In this document: positions 17,401 through 25,179 of the stretch, piece after piece
Numbering within the stretch: position 1 is the stretch's first letter
How the letters are laid out: every line of letters begins with the position of its first letter
NCBI RefSeq assembly: GCF_029351045.1
Contig: NZ_JARKIN010000001.1
Span: 2,504,001 to 2,568,000 of the forward strand
Length of the DNA stretch: 64,000 nucleotides
DNA from: Streptomyces sp. WMMB303
Lineage (GTDB): Bacteria; Actinomycetota; Actinomycetes; Streptomycetales; Streptomycetaceae
Direction: 5' to 3'
Notes under the pieces: generated by a model
What the model was told of the DNA's origin: nothing
The model's database searches: none
What the model saw: the letters and a program-made list of their open reading frames with translations, nothing else
Program-made: the position numbers and the translations under genes

Positions 17401-18016
17401 CGACCGCCGGGAGCACGATCAGGGCGCAGAGCATCAGCAGGCCCTGCATCACGTGTGTCAGGCTCACGGCGAGGAAGCCGCCGAGGCACGAGTAGATGGC
17501 GATCACCAGGGCGGTCAGCGTCACCCCGAGTCCGAAGCGGATGTCGAAGACGTACTGGGACAGCAGCCCCCCGGCCACCAGTCCGCTGGCGACATAGACG
17601 GTGAAGAACACCAGGGTGACCGCGGCCGAGACCATCCGGAGCATCCGGGTGCGGTCCTCGAACCGCTCCTCCAGGTACGCGGAGAGGCTGACCGCGTTCT
17701 CGGCGCGCTCGGTGTAGGTGCGCAGCCGCGGCGCGACGAACAGCCAGTTGAGATAGGTGCCGACGGCCAGGCCGGCCGCGATCCAGGCGGCACCGAGGCC
17801 GCCGGCGTAGACCGCGCCGGGCAGGGCGAGGAACAGCCAGCCGGACATGTCACTGGCCCCGGCGGACAGCGCGGCGACGTACGCGCTCAGCCTGCGGCCG
17901 CCGAGGGCGAAGTCGGCGAAGGTGCGGGTGCGGGTGTAGGCGCGGACACCGATGGCGAGCACGGCGACCACGTAGACGAGGAACACGGTCACGATCGGCG
18001 CACTCAGATGGAACAC
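14435..18016 (-). CDS. Sodium:solute symporter fused to PAS, GAF, PP2C phosphatase and HATPase
   Basis: In this 1193-residue chain, residues ~1-490 are a PutP-type sodium:solute symporter with about 13 helices. A PAS domain (~505-625, HAPAGIAVLDSDLRYVWVNE), a GAF domain (~635-800), a SpoIIE/RsbU-like PP2C phosphatase (~825-1045, GGDWFDVIPLSG and VIGDVVGHG) and a GHKL HATPase (~1060-1190, VSELVTNAIRHA) follow. It couples a transporter-like sensor to a partner-switching phosphatase plus anti-sigma-type kinase in one protein, probably to adjust sigma-factor activity to a solute. The GTG at 18016 follows AGGCGAGG. Symporter-histidine kinase fusions (CbrA-like) are known; here the output is PP2C/HATPase. 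Confidence 0.9.
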   Translation of the reverse strand: MFHLSAPIVTVFLVYVVAVLAIGVRAYTRTRTFADFALGGRRLSAYVAALSAGASDMSGWLFLALPGAVYAGGLGAAWIAAGLAVGTYLNWLFVAPRLRTYTERAENAVSLSAYLEERFEDRTRMLRMVSAAVTLVFFTVYVASGLVAGGLLSQYVFDIRFGLGVTLTALVIAIYSCLGGFLAVSLTHVMQGLLMLCALIVLPAVGLTAVGGFGALGSTLGDKKVGLLDMGSDVHYADGQWSAGGELGIVAIVSLLAWGLGYFGQPHILARFMGIRSIRAVPAARRIGTGWVVLVLGGATLVGLVGIAELDTPLTSPDRVFIVLSRTLLDPWVAGVMLVAVLAAVMSTADSQLLVSSVALTEDFYRAFLNRTASDKVLVRVGRSAVGVVILAAFAIALQGDGLLSIVAYAWAGFGAAFGPVVLLSLYWPRMTWAGAMAGIVAGAATVLLWKRINPLLGPLESGLYEMVPGVLVATCAALLFGRFVGRPPRRAFWRMPGGGMSQLMLSPFLNHAPAGIAVLDSDLRYVWVNEALDRLVPLEQRLGRQISEVLPGPVAEAFEATMRSVLETGEPVMDHEFRGPHYPDPYRKRAYSASIFVMTDRQNRHVGIWYMLIDVTERWQAQERLALLNDAAARIGSTLDVTRTAQELADEAVPSLADFVSVDVLESVMKGEEPAPGPVGMTPVLRRAGQQSVREGCPEATRAVGEAVQRAPDSPVTRCLLESRTLVDRTLDPDTSPWVTEDESLGASIRAFGIRSVVVIPVRARGVTLGVATFARPAHRDPFEADDVRLAEEIVAHAAVCVDNARRFTRERTAARSMQRSLLPQQLTAGNALTVASWYLPADVPSGVGGDWFDVIPLSGARVALVIGDVVGHGINAAATMGRLRTAVRTLANLDLPPDELLAHLDDLVIGLMGAHSSEEPISAEDETAVTAFLGATCLFAVYDPVSRRCTLARAGHLPPVIVGPDGGVDIVELPVGPPLGLGYLPFESAERELPEGSLLALYTDGLIETYDRDIDVGLTRLSEALAEPGPSLETIGHNALDALLTGPPVDDAALLLARTRVLPTDRVVSWDLPSDPAAVGRARAAAGEQLTRWSLEELTFTTELIVSELVTNAIRHATGPVCLRLILDRGLICEVSDASSTSPRLRHARTTDEGGRGLLLVAQLAQRWGTRHTATGKIIWTEQAVPGPANA

Positions 18017-18321
18017 GTTGCCTCGCCTGCGAGGTTCATGAGCTCGGAGACGGCCGTCGGCACGCCCGGCTGGTCACGCACTGGCGTCTCAATGTACCGA
18101 ACGGGGTGCCTCGGCCAGGGCTCGCGCGGTGCCTGCGTGTCGTCCCGGGAGCCCGGGCCGGTCGGTGCGGCACGCCTTCATCCGGCGGCGTGGCACGGCT
18201 CCGCCCGGCGCGGTACGAATCCGCCTCGCGCGGCGCGCCTGCCGTCCACGACGCGTACCGAGGGGGCCGGGGCAGGGGCGCGCGACCGCGGGACCGGGCG
18301 CTCCGGGGAACGCCGCGTCGG
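18017..18321. other. Intergenic region upstream of the symporter-phosphatase gene
   Basis: No gene is supported here. On the minus strand TACATT (18096-18091) fits a TAnnnT -10 box for the downstream sensor gene, without a convincing -35. The rest is GC-rich sequence between the 3' end of the LysR gene and that promoter. Confidence 0.35.
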
Positions 18322-19323
18322 TCAGCGGTGGAGGGCCTCGTCATGGACCGGGAGCCAGCCCTCCGGAGGGCGCCGCAGCCAGTCCTCGGCCGCTGCCGCC
18401 CCGTGTGCCGCCTGCCGCAGGGCGGTCAGGCCGGGGTGCCGCAGCCCGCGGCGCCACACCATGGACACCGGGGAGAGCGGCACCGGAGCGGTCAGCGGCC
18501 GCAGGACCATGCCCTCGACTCCGACGAAGACCGATGTCGCCAGCACCGACCAGCCCTTCGCCCGCACCACCCGGGCGAACTCCCGCTCCCCCTCGATCTT
18601 CGGGAAGGGCGCGGCCAGTCGGATGCCCCGCTCCGCGAACAGGGCACGCGCGTAGGAGGTCCACTCGGCGGTGCCGTCGTTCCCGGCGCCGGCGTACAGC
18701 GTCTCGCCCGCCAGCTCCGCCAGCGGCACCTCGTCCAGCCCGGCGAGCCGGTGCTGTTCCGGCAGCAGCACAGCCGTCCGCTCGTAGCGCACCAGGGCGT
18801 GCTCCAGGCCGGAGAGGGTCTCGGGCGGCAGCCCGGCGACGCGGCCGAAGGCGACATCGAGCCGGCCGGCGAGGATGTCGGCGGCGGCCGCGGTGAGCCC
18901 GCTGTAGTAGCGGGCGACGAACTCGAGGGCCGGTGCCGCCTCGCGTGCCGCCTCCAGCACCCGCTGCCCGGTGGAGACCGGAGCCGCCACGTCGACGGCC
19001 AGCGGCCGACCGCCCCGCGTACCGTCCCCAGCGAAGGCGGCGGCGAGTTCGTCGTGGGCGGCCAGGGTCCGGCGGGCGTACGGGAGCAGCCGCTCACCCT
19101 CCGCCGTGAGCTCCACCTGCCGAGTACTGCGCACGAACAGCACGGCACCCAACTCGCGCTCCAGCGCCCGGATGTCGCGGCTGAGTGCCTGCTGCGCCAC
19201 GTACAGCCGGGCCGCGGCGCGGGTGAAGTGCAGCTCCTCGGCGACGGCCACGAACGCCCGCAGCCGACGCGGGGAGAGGTCGTCGGACACCAGGAGACGG
19301 TAAGCGGGCCGGTCCCGATCCAC
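18322..19323 (-). CDS. LysR-family transcriptional regulator
   Basis: The protein (333 residues from the GTG at 19323) has the LysR winged helix at its N-terminus: LRAFVAVAEELHFTRAAARL, then QQALSRDIRALERELG. The periplasmic-binding-like effector domain follows. A GTG at 19290 (start SDDLSPRRLRAF) is nearer the usual family start and may be the true one; neither has a strong ribosome site. It diverges from an MFS exporter gene, and a dyad lies between them, so it probably controls that transporter. Confidence 0.88.
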   Translation of the reverse strand: MDRDRPAYRLLVSDDLSPRRLRAFVAVAEELHFTRAAARLYVAQQALSRDIRALERELGAVLFVRSTRQVELTAEGERLLPYARRTLAAHDELAAAFAGDGTRGGRPLAVDVAAPVSTGQRVLEAAREAAPALEFVARYYSGLTAAAADILAGRLDVAFGRVAGLPPETLSGLEHALVRYERTAVLLPEQHRLAGLDEVPLAELAGETLYAGAGNDGTAEWTSYARALFAERGIRLAAPFPKIEGEREFARVVRAKGWSVLATSVFVGVEGMVLRPLTAPVPLSPVSMVWRRGLRHPGLTALRQAAHGAAAAEDWLRRPPEGWLPVHDEALHR

Positions 19324-19346
19324 AACACAGATGCGTGAAAGGGCCG

Positions 19347-19360
19347 CCAACAGGTGTTGG
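19347..19360. promoter_or_regulatory. Inverted repeat CCAACA-GG-TGTTGG in LysR/MFS divergent region
   Basis: Two perfect 6-base arms are separated by GG, within the 70 bp between the LysR GTG and the MFS ATG. The position suits an operator. The spacing is shorter than the usual LysR T-N11-A box, so it may bind another protein. Confidence 0.4.
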
Positions 19361-19393
19361 ACCGCGCCGGTCGTCCCCGGCAACGCTGGACGC

Positions 19394-20770
19394 ATGCCCC
19401 TCCCCCGCGTCTCCCCTCGTCCTCCCGTTCCGGCCCGGCCGCGGTACGCCGTCGTCGGCGGCACCCTGGTGGTCGTGCCCTCCGCGGCACGGGCCGACGG
19501 CCCGGCACCGGTCGAGGGCCCGGCAGCGTCAGGCGGCGCGGCCCCGCGCCCGGCGGGCCCGTACGCCCGGCTGTTCGCCCACCCCGGCGCTCGCGGCTTC
19601 ACGCTCGGCGGACTCCTCGCCCGGCTGCCCATGGGCATGTTCACCGTCAGCGCCGTGCTGATGATCGCGGACGCGTACGGCTCGTACGCGCTCGCCGGCA
19701 GCGTCACCGCGACCGGCCTGGCGGCCACCGCGCTGACCGGACCGCTCGTGGCACGCGCCGTCGACCGCCACGGACAGTCCCGGGCCGCCCTGCCGGCGAC
19801 TCTGCTCGCGCTGCTCGGCTCGCTGGCCCTCGTGGTCTGTGTCCACACCAGGGCGCCGGTCTGGACGCTGTTCGCCGCGTACGCCGCCACCGCCACCACC
19901 CCCAACACCGGCGGCATGGCCCGCGCCCGCTGGGCGCATCTGCTGCGCCGCGACCCGGCCGCCCGGCACACCGCGAACTCGTTCGAACAGGCCGCCGACG
20001 AGCTGTGCTTCATGCTCGGGCCGGTCCTCGCCGCCCTCCTGTGCACCGCGCTCTTCCCGGAGGCCGGAACCCTGGCCGGCTGCGCACTGCTGCTCACCGG
20101 CACGCTGCTCTTCCTGGGGCGGCGCTCGACGGAACCCCCGCCCGGCGAGGAGCGGAACCGGGCCGGATCCGCACCCCTGCGGCAGCCCGGGATACCGGCG
20201 CTGCTGCTCGTCTTCGCCGCCACCGGGGCCGTGTTCGGCGCCCTGGAAGTCGTCACCCTCGCCTATGCGGACGGGCAGGGGCACCGAACGGCGGGCGGCG
20301 CCGTCCTCGCCTGCCAGGCGGCCGGATCCGCCCTCGCCGGGCTCGCGTTCGGCACTCTGCCGCCCGCCCGTTCCGACCGGCGGCGGCTGGCAGTCTGCAC
20401 CGCCGCCATGGCCGCGCTGGCCGTCCTGCCGCTGCTCGCCGCGCTGACGGCCCCACTCCCGGTGGTGGCCGGGGCGCTCCTCGTGGCAGGTATGGCGACC
20501 GCGCCGACGATGGTCACCGGCATGGCAGTGGTCCAGCGGCTCACGCCCGCCGGGCGGCTCAACGAGGGCATGACGCTCGCCGTCACCGCGCTGCTCGGCG
20601 GGATCGCCGCCGGCTCGGCCGCCGGGGGCCGGGCCGCGGAATCACTCGGCTCCGCCGGGTGGGCGTACGGCGTCCCCCTGGTGGCGGCGGCAACGGCGGC
20701 GGCGCTCGCCACCCTGCCGGCCGTGTCCGCCCGCCGCACCCGGGTGACCGCTCACACCGGGGGGACGTAG
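19394..20770 (+). CDS. MFS transporter (predicted efflux)
   Basis: This 458-residue protein has about 12 hydrophobic helices after a Pro/Ala-rich N-terminal segment of some 45 residues. The first repeat shows GGLLARLPMGMFTVSAVLM and the typical helix 2-3 loop LVARAVDRHGQSRA. It resembles the streptomycete MFS group related to drug or sugar efflux; the substrate is unknown. The ATG at 19394 is the only reasonable start before helix 1. It is divergent from a LysR gene and its last 19 bp overlap the end of the convergent MpaB-like gene. Confidence 0.85.
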   Translation: MPLPRVSPRPPVPARPRYAVVGGTLVVVPSAARADGPAPVEGPAASGGAAPRPAGPYARLFAHPGARGFTLGGLLARLPMGMFTVSAVLMIADAYGSYALAGSVTATGLAATALTGPLVARAVDRHGQSRAALPATLLALLGSLALVVCVHTRAPVWTLFAAYAATATTPNTGGMARARWAHLLRRDPAARHTANSFEQAADELCFMLGPVLAALLCTALFPEAGTLAGCALLLTGTLLFLGRRSTEPPPGEERNRAGSAPLRQPGIPALLLVFAATGAVFGALEVVTLAYADGQGHRTAGGAVLACQAAGSALAGLAFGTLPPARSDRRRLAVCTAAMAALAVLPLLAALTAPLPVVAGALLVAGMATAPTMVTGMAVVQRLTPAGRLNEGMTLAVTALLGGIAAGSAAGGRAAESLGSAGWAYGVPLVAAATAAALATLPAVSARRTRVTAHTGGT

Positions 20771-21690
20771 TGCTGGGGCAGGCCACGCTCCTGAGGCGGC
20801 GGCAGATTGCGGTCCGGCGTCTCCACCGGCGGCGCGCTGCGGGGCCCGCGGCCCAGGGCCCGCTCCCAGCCCGCGCGCGCCCTGGGGTGGTAGCGGCGCG
20901 CGGGCGGGACCAGCTTCCAGCCGTGGTGCACGAGCCGTCCGACCCTGCGCAGCCGCCGCTCGTCGCGGTCGGTCCACCGGTAGCCCAGCCGGTGGCGCAC
21001 CGCGGGCGGGAAGAATCCGACGGTGAACCACACCGTGGCGCGCGCCTGCGGGCCCCGCACCAGGCGCCACACCGCGTCCGGCAGCAGCCGCAGCGCGGGC
21101 GGTTTCGCGAGCAGCCGCAGATCCAGCACGTCGCGGGTGGGCCGGTTGTCCTCCAGCACCTCCTCGGTCATCCGCGTCCAGTACTCCTGGAACGCCTCCC
21201 AGTCGGGCGGTACGGGCCGCATGCTCATGCCGTACAGCCGCCACCACTGCACATGCTCGTCGAACAGCTGCCGCTTCTCCGCCTCCGTCAGGCCCGGACC
21301 GATCCGGTCGGCGACCAGCAGCGTGAGCACGAAGAAGGTGGCGTGCGCCCAGTAGAAGGTGTCGGGGTCGAGCGCGTGGTACGGGCGGCCGGCACCGTCG
21401 GTGCCCTTGACCGTTCGGTGGTAGCCGCGCACCTGCCGCGCTGTCGCCGCCGCGCGCGGCCCGTCGTAGACCACGCCCCCGATGGGGTAGAGCGAACGGA
21501 ACAGCCGCTGCCAGCGCTCCTCGAAGAACCGGGAGTGCTCGGCCACCCCCGCGCCGAGCTGAGGGTGCATGTTCTGCAGCGCCCCCGCCCACGGTGCCAG
21601 CAGCACTCCGCGCCAGTCCCCGAAGTACTTCCAGGTCAGCGACGAGGGCCCCAGGGGCTCCGGAGCCGGATCCGTGCTGCGGACGACCAT
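20752..21690 (-). CDS. MpaB/DUF2236-family oxygenase-like protein
   Basis: The 312-residue protein matches the DUF2236 / MpaB family. It shows WRGVLLAPWAGALQNMHPQL, a pattern around DTFYWAHATFFVLTLL, and QLFDEHVQWWRLYGMSMRPVP. Members include rubber oxygenase (Lcp)-type haem proteins and the mycophenolic-acid enzyme MpaB, so an oxidative activity is plausible but the substrate is unknown. The ATG at 21690 follows a GGAGT site. The gene ends inside the convergent MFS gene. Confidence 0.82.
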   Translation of the reverse strand: MVVRSTDPAPEPLGPSSLTWKYFGDWRGVLLAPWAGALQNMHPQLGAGVAEHSRFFEERWQRLFRSLYPIGGVVYDGPRAAATARQVRGYHRTVKGTDGAGRPYHALDPDTFYWAHATFFVLTLLVADRIGPGLTEAEKRQLFDEHVQWWRLYGMSMRPVPPDWEAFQEYWTRMTEEVLEDNRPTRDVLDLRLLAKPPALRLLPDAVWRLVRGPQARATVWFTVGFFPPAVRHRLGYRWTDRDERRLRRVGRLVHHGWKLVPPARRYHPRARAGWERALGRGPRSAPPVETPDRNLPPPQERGLPQHYVPPV

Positions 21691-21766
21691 GCGGCACTCC
21701 TTCCGCGGGCCTGCTGTGCACCGGGGCAGGGCTCTGCGCCCAGAGTAGATGCCCCGGGCGACGGAA

Positions 21767-22420
21767 TCAGCCCCCCGCCGCCCCCGCATTGTTGGCCGCG
21801 GCCCGCGCGTCCATCGCCTTCTTCAGCGCCGGCCCGGCAACCCCCGCCCGCGCGGTCAGCTCCCTGAGGCGGCGGCGGTTCTGGTGCCGCACCCGCCAGC
21901 CCAGCTCCGGGCAGAGCCGGGCCAGCGCGGCGAACGAGGCCAGCGCCGCCCGCGACGGCTCGACCCGCGCCACGGGCTCACCGCCGGTCAGCGTCGCGAC
22001 GGCCTCCTCGCGCAGCGCCCCCGGAAGACTCTGGTCACACACCGTGATCCGCTTGCGGCGCAGCGCCCTGCTCTCGACCCGGATCACTCCGGCGGCTGCC
22101 AGCTGCTCCTCCACCGCGAGGCAAGTCTGGCGGCGTTCCCGCTGCACCCAGGTGTGCCAGCGGCGGGCGCGGGGATGCTCGGTGATGACCCGGAGCGCAC
22201 CGTCGAGCACGGGGTCCCCCGTGCGGCGGCCGCCCACCGCGCGGACCCGGACCTTGCCTCCCTCGTCCGCGACGCAGCCCCGCGCCTCCAGCTCCGCGAG
22301 GGTGCCCGCCCGTATCGCGTAACCGAGCTGGTCGCCCCACTTGAGCTGCTCCTTCTCCACCTCGCACGCGAGCAGGAAGAGCCGCGCCGGCAAGCTGTCC
22401 ATGACCCCGACCCGTTGCAT
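21767..22420 (-). CDS. GOLPH3/GPP34-family protein
   Basis: The 217-residue protein has the GPP34 layout: LPARLFLLACEVEKEQL, LGYAIRAGTLAELEARGCV, and DPVLDGALRVITEH. Eukaryotic GOLPH3 binds phosphatidylinositol-4-phosphate at the Golgi, while bacterial relatives, abundant in Streptomyces, have no settled role. The first ATG (22420) follows a G-rich stretch; a second at 22402 (MDSLPARLF) is also possible. It lies downstream of the tmRNA terminator block. Confidence 0.85.
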   Translation of the reverse strand: MQRVGVMDSLPARLFLLACEVEKEQLKWGDQLGYAIRAGTLAELEARGCVADEGGKVRVRAVGGRRTGDPVLDGALRVITEHPRARRWHTWVQRERRQTCLAVEEQLAAAGVIRVESRALRRKRITVCDQSLPGALREEAVATLTGGEPVARVEPSRAALASFAALARLCPELGWRVRHQNRRRLRELTARAGVAGPALKKAMDARAAANNAGAAGG

Positions 22421-22544
22421 CCCCCCATCACAGCACGCTGCCGCGGGTGGGGAAAGAGCAGGTCAGAGCCGTAAGGAAAGACCGAACACGAGGATTCGGC
22501 GGCGAAGCCCCCGCACGCGCGGCGACAGCCGCGCAGAAACGACG

Positions 22545-22586
22545 AAGGCGAGGCCGCCCACGCTTTCCGTGAGCACACCTCGCCTT
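22545..22586 (-). terminator. Second copy of the tmRNA terminator hairpin
   Basis: It has the same nested stem as the copy at 22689-22730. One wobble pair in the inner stem, caused by the single base difference between the repeats, leaves the fold intact. Confidence 0.6.
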
Positions 22587-22688
22587 TCGCCTCCGCGAGC
22601 ACACCCCACGGGGCACCCCGCACGCGGCGAAGGGGGCCGCGGGTGGCGAAGCCCCCGCACGCGCGGCGACAGCCGCGCAGAAACGACG

Positions 22689-22730
22689 AAGGCGAGGCCG
22701 CCCACGCTTTCCGTGGGCACACCTCGCCTT
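22689..22730 (-). terminator. tmRNA terminator, nested hairpin
   Basis: The outer stem AAGGCGAGG/CCTCGCCTT (9 bp) encloses an inner stem GCCCACG/CGTGGGC (7 bp) around a 5-base loop. It begins 10 bp past the tmRNA 3' end. No T-run is present. Confidence 0.75.
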
Positions 22731-22739
22731 TCGCCTTCG

Positions 22740-23109
22740 TGGAGATGGCGGGAATCGAACCCGCGTCCAACGAAGTGGAAACAGGGCTTCTCCGAGCGCA
22801 GTCCGCTGCGATTTTCTCGGCCCCGGAGATCACGCGGACAAGTCTCCGACGGGCCCAGTCACTGTTCGATGTCCCGGTAGGTCCCGTGACCGGACCTACG
22901 CGGTGAGTTCCCTTAGCTGATGCCAGGAACCGGGGCGGGAACTACCCCGGGCTGACACTTCGCAGGTCGCTGCTCAGGCAGCGAGGGCGAAGGAATCGCG
23001 CTTGGTGTTGGCGATTATTTTTTTGCGGCACATGGTTAACGAGATCATTGCCGCGTTCCTCGGCTCGCTTCCCCTGCTTCGACGTTCGCTGTCGAAACCG
23101 ATCATCCCC
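22740..23109 (-). ncRNA. ssrA: tmRNA (transfer-messenger RNA)
   Basis: The 5' end GGGGATG pairs with CATCTCC at the 3' end to form a 7-bp tRNA-like acceptor stem. The T-arm with GGTTCGATTCCCGCC and the 5' GGTTTCGAC element are present, and the discriminator A is followed by CGA, so CCA must be added after transcription. The tag frame (22974-23012) encodes ANTKRDSFALAA and a TGA stop. With SmpB, tmRNA rescues ribosomes stalled on broken mRNA and tags the product for Clp-type proteolysis through the ALAA end. smpB lies 132 bp upstream on the same strand. Confidence 0.97.
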
Positions 23110-23133
23110 GTGTTGAGTTGACAATCTGCACAT

Positions 23134-23149
23134 CCGCCCTTGCGGGCGG
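23134..23149 (-). terminator. Short hairpin between smpB and ssrA
   Basis: CCGCCC and GGGCGG form a 6-bp stem around a 4-base loop. It lies 25 bp upstream of the tmRNA 5' end and about 90 bp past the smpB stop. It may attenuate read-through from smpB or belong to the ssrA promoter region. Confidence 0.35.
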
Positions 23150-23241
23150 TGCCGTCATACTGCTGCCATGATACGTGACCCGGCCGCACAGACGCCAACC
23201 CTTTCGGCGCCGACAGGGGACCGTGATGCGAGGCCCCTGCC

Positions 23242-23772
23242 TCAGACGGTAGCGCGCTGGCGGCGGCGGGCCGCCGAGACGGCACGTTCCGCCTCGCGGC
23301 GGTCCTGCTTCTCGCGGAGCGTTTGCCGCTTGTCGTACTCCTTCTTGCCCTTGGCCAGGGCGATCTCCACCTTGGCCCGGCCCCGGTAGAAGTAGAGCTG
23401 GAGCGGGACCAGGGTGTAGCCGGTCTCCTGGAGCTTGCCGGTGAGCTTGTCGATCTCGGCCCGATGGAGCAGCAGCTTCCGCTTGCGCCTGGCCGCGTGA
23501 TTGGTCCAGGTGCCCTGCGCGTACTCCGGGATGTGCACGTTGTGCAGCCAGGCCTCGCCGCCGTCGAGCTGGGCGAAGCCGTCGACGAGCGAGGCACGGC
23601 CCTGCCGCAGCGACTTGACCTCGGTGCCCGTCAGTACGATGCCGCACTCGTACGTGTCCAGCACGAGGTAGTCATGCCGCGCCTTCTTGTTCTGCGCGAT
23701 GAGCTTCCGGGCGTCCTTGTCGTCCTTGGCCTTGGCCTTGGCTTTGGTCCGTGTCGTCTTCATCTTCGCCAT
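23242..23772 (-). CDS. smpB: SsrA-binding protein SmpB
   Basis: The 176-residue protein contains the SmpB core: [51 protein letters not shown] and the [12 protein letters not shown] segment. A basic C-terminal tail follows that enters the mRNA channel of the ribosome. The N-terminus has a Lys-rich run (TKAKAKAK). It binds the tRNA-like end of tmRNA and brings it to stalled ribosomes. The ATG at 23772 gives the normal family start. It sits between the S41 protease gene (18 bp upstream) and ssrA. Confidence 0.97.
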   Translation of the reverse strand: MAKMKTTRTKAKAKAKDDKDARKLIAQNKKARHDYLVLDTYECGIVLTGTEVKSLRQGRASLVDGFAQLDGGEAWLHNVHIPEYAQGTWTNHAARRKRKLLLHRAEIDKLTGKLQETGYTLVPLQLYFYRGRAKVEIALAKGKKEYDKRQTLREKQDRREAERAVSAARRRQRATV

Positions 23773-23790
23773 AGCCGGTCCATTCTCCCA

Positions 23791-25110
23791 CTACGACCGG
23801 GCCTCGAGGCCACTCAATACTGTCCTGGCCCGCTCCATGGAGTCGCCCCTGCTGCGCACCGAGAGGTCGGGTGCGATGCCGCGCCCCTCCACGTCGCGAC
23901 CCGACGGAGTCGTGTAGTGACCGACCGTCAGTTCGGCGACCGAGCCGTCGGACTGGGGGCGGGGCATCTGCACCGACCCCTTGCCGAAGGTGCGCGAGCC
24001 GACCACGACGGCGCGGCCCCGGTCCTGCAGCGCGCCGGTGAGCATCTCGGCGGCGCTCATCGTCCCGCCGTCGACCAGCACGACCAGCGGGCGCCGCTCG
24101 ACGTCGCCGGGGCGCTCCGCGTCGTCCTCGGCGTACAGCGCATGCTCGGTACCGTCGTCGTCGTAGGTGGCGACGAGACCGCCGTCGAGGAAGGCCCCGG
24201 CCGCGGTGACCGCCTCGTCGACCAGGCCGCCGGAGTTGCCCCGCAGGTCCAGCAGGACGGGCCCGGTCTCCGGTACCCGCTCGCGGACCGCCTTGCGCAC
24301 CTGTTCACCCGAGCCCCGGGTGAAGGAGCGGATCGCGACCCGGGTGACGCCGTCGCCGACCCGGTCCACCCGCACCGACTCCGTCGTCAGCCGCTCCCGC
24401 CGCAGCGTGCGGTGCAGGTCGCGGCCGCCGCGGGTGACGTGGAGCCGGACGCGGGTGCCGGGGTCGGCCGCGTCGGCGGGGGAATCCGGGTCGGAGCCGC
24501 GCAGCAGCGCCACCACGGCGGTGACCGGCTTGCCCGTCACGGGCCGGCCGGCGACCGAGCGCAGCCGGTCGCCCGCCCGGATTCCGGCGCGGTCGGCGGG
24601 GCTGCCGGGCTGCACCCGCTCCACCCGCACGGCGGTACCGCGCCCGGCGCGCTGACCGTCCGCGCGGTCGGTGGCGCTCTCCCCGTCCGCGGCGCCGCTC
24701 CCGGAGCCGTCGGCGCGCGCTGCGTCGGCCCGGGTCTGCCGCACGGAGATGCCGACTCCCACGTAGGAGCCGTCGAGGGCCTGCCGCAGCCCCTCGTATT
24801 CGCGGGCCGAGTAGGCGGCGGACCAGCGGTCGCCGCTGCGGCTGACCACGGCGTCGGCCGCGTCGCCTCCGGCCCGCTCGCGGGCGCCGCGGGAGCCGGC
24901 GGACTCGCCCTTGGCGTCGGCCGGGCCGCCGAGCGCGCTGCGTCCCGCGCCGTGCGCGGTGCTGCCGGGAGCGGCCGACCCGAAGGCGGCCAGCTCCCCG
25001 CCGAACGCTCCGGTGGCGGCTCCGGTCGCCAGCACACCGGCGAAGACCATCGTCAGGGCCCCGCGCCGGGGTCGGCGCGGGCGCGTGTCGAGGAACCACG
25101 AGCCTGGCAT
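23791..25110 (-). CDS. S41 family carboxyl-terminal processing protease
   Basis: The 439-residue protein has an N-terminal hydrophobic segment (~18-40) that should anchor or export it, an Ala/Gly-rich linker, a PDZ domain (~165-245, GSPADRAGIRAGDRL) and the S41 catalytic domain. The catalytic Ser is in VDGGTMSAAEML (S352) and the Lys in SRTFGKGSVQ (K377). It cleaves proteins near their C-terminus outside the membrane. The gene follows ftsX and precedes smpB, the usual order in Streptomyces, suggesting an envelope role alongside FtsEX. Confidence 0.92.
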   Translation of the reverse strand: MPGSWFLDTRPRRPRRGALTMVFAGVLATGAATGAFGGELAAFGSAAPGSTAHGAGRSALGGPADAKGESAGSRGARERAGGDAADAVVSRSGDRWSAAYSAREYEGLRQALDGSYVGVGISVRQTRADAARADGSGSGAADGESATDRADGQRAGRGTAVRVERVQPGSPADRAGIRAGDRLRSVAGRPVTGKPVTAVVALLRGSDPDSPADAADPGTRVRLHVTRGGRDLHRTLRRERLTTESVRVDRVGDGVTRVAIRSFTRGSGEQVRKAVRERVPETGPVLLDLRGNSGGLVDEAVTAAGAFLDGGLVATYDDDGTEHALYAEDDAERPGDVERRPLVVLVDGGTMSAAEMLTGALQDRGRAVVVGSRTFGKGSVQMPRPQSDGSVAELTVGHYTTPSGRDVEGRGIAPDLSVRSRGDSMERARTVLSGLEARS

Positions 25111-25179
25111 GGTCCGGAGTGTAGGCCAGTGCGGGGCGCCTCACGGGGGGGTTGAGCGCACGGCACCCCGCGGCCTGCG

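Larger units (their letters stand above)
22501..22739. repeat. Tandem ~95-bp repeat, two copies (22501-22595, 22645-22739)
   Basis: Two copies, 144 bp apart, are identical except at a single position (A at 22572, G at 22716) over about 95 bp. Each contains a nested terminator-like hairpin and a second hairpin GCGCGGC-GACA-GCCGCGC (22517-22534 and 22661-22678). The right copy abuts the 3' end of tmRNA. The block does not include tmRNA sequence, so it is not an attachment-site duplication. Confidence 0.9.

Noticed and set aside
22501..22739. Attachment-site duplication of an element integrated at ssrA
   Set aside because: The repeat stops at the tmRNA 3' end and contains none of its T-arm sequence. 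No integrase or mobile genes lie between or beside the copies.
22421..22739. Short open frames across the duplicated block downstream of tmRNA
   Set aside because: They run through terminator hairpins, and the similar peptides arise only because the DNA is duplicated.
23117..23122. Plus-strand TTGACA near the tmRNA 5' end as a promoter
   Set aside because: No -10 box lies 16-19 bp downstream and no plus-strand gene follows before smpB, which is on the other strand.
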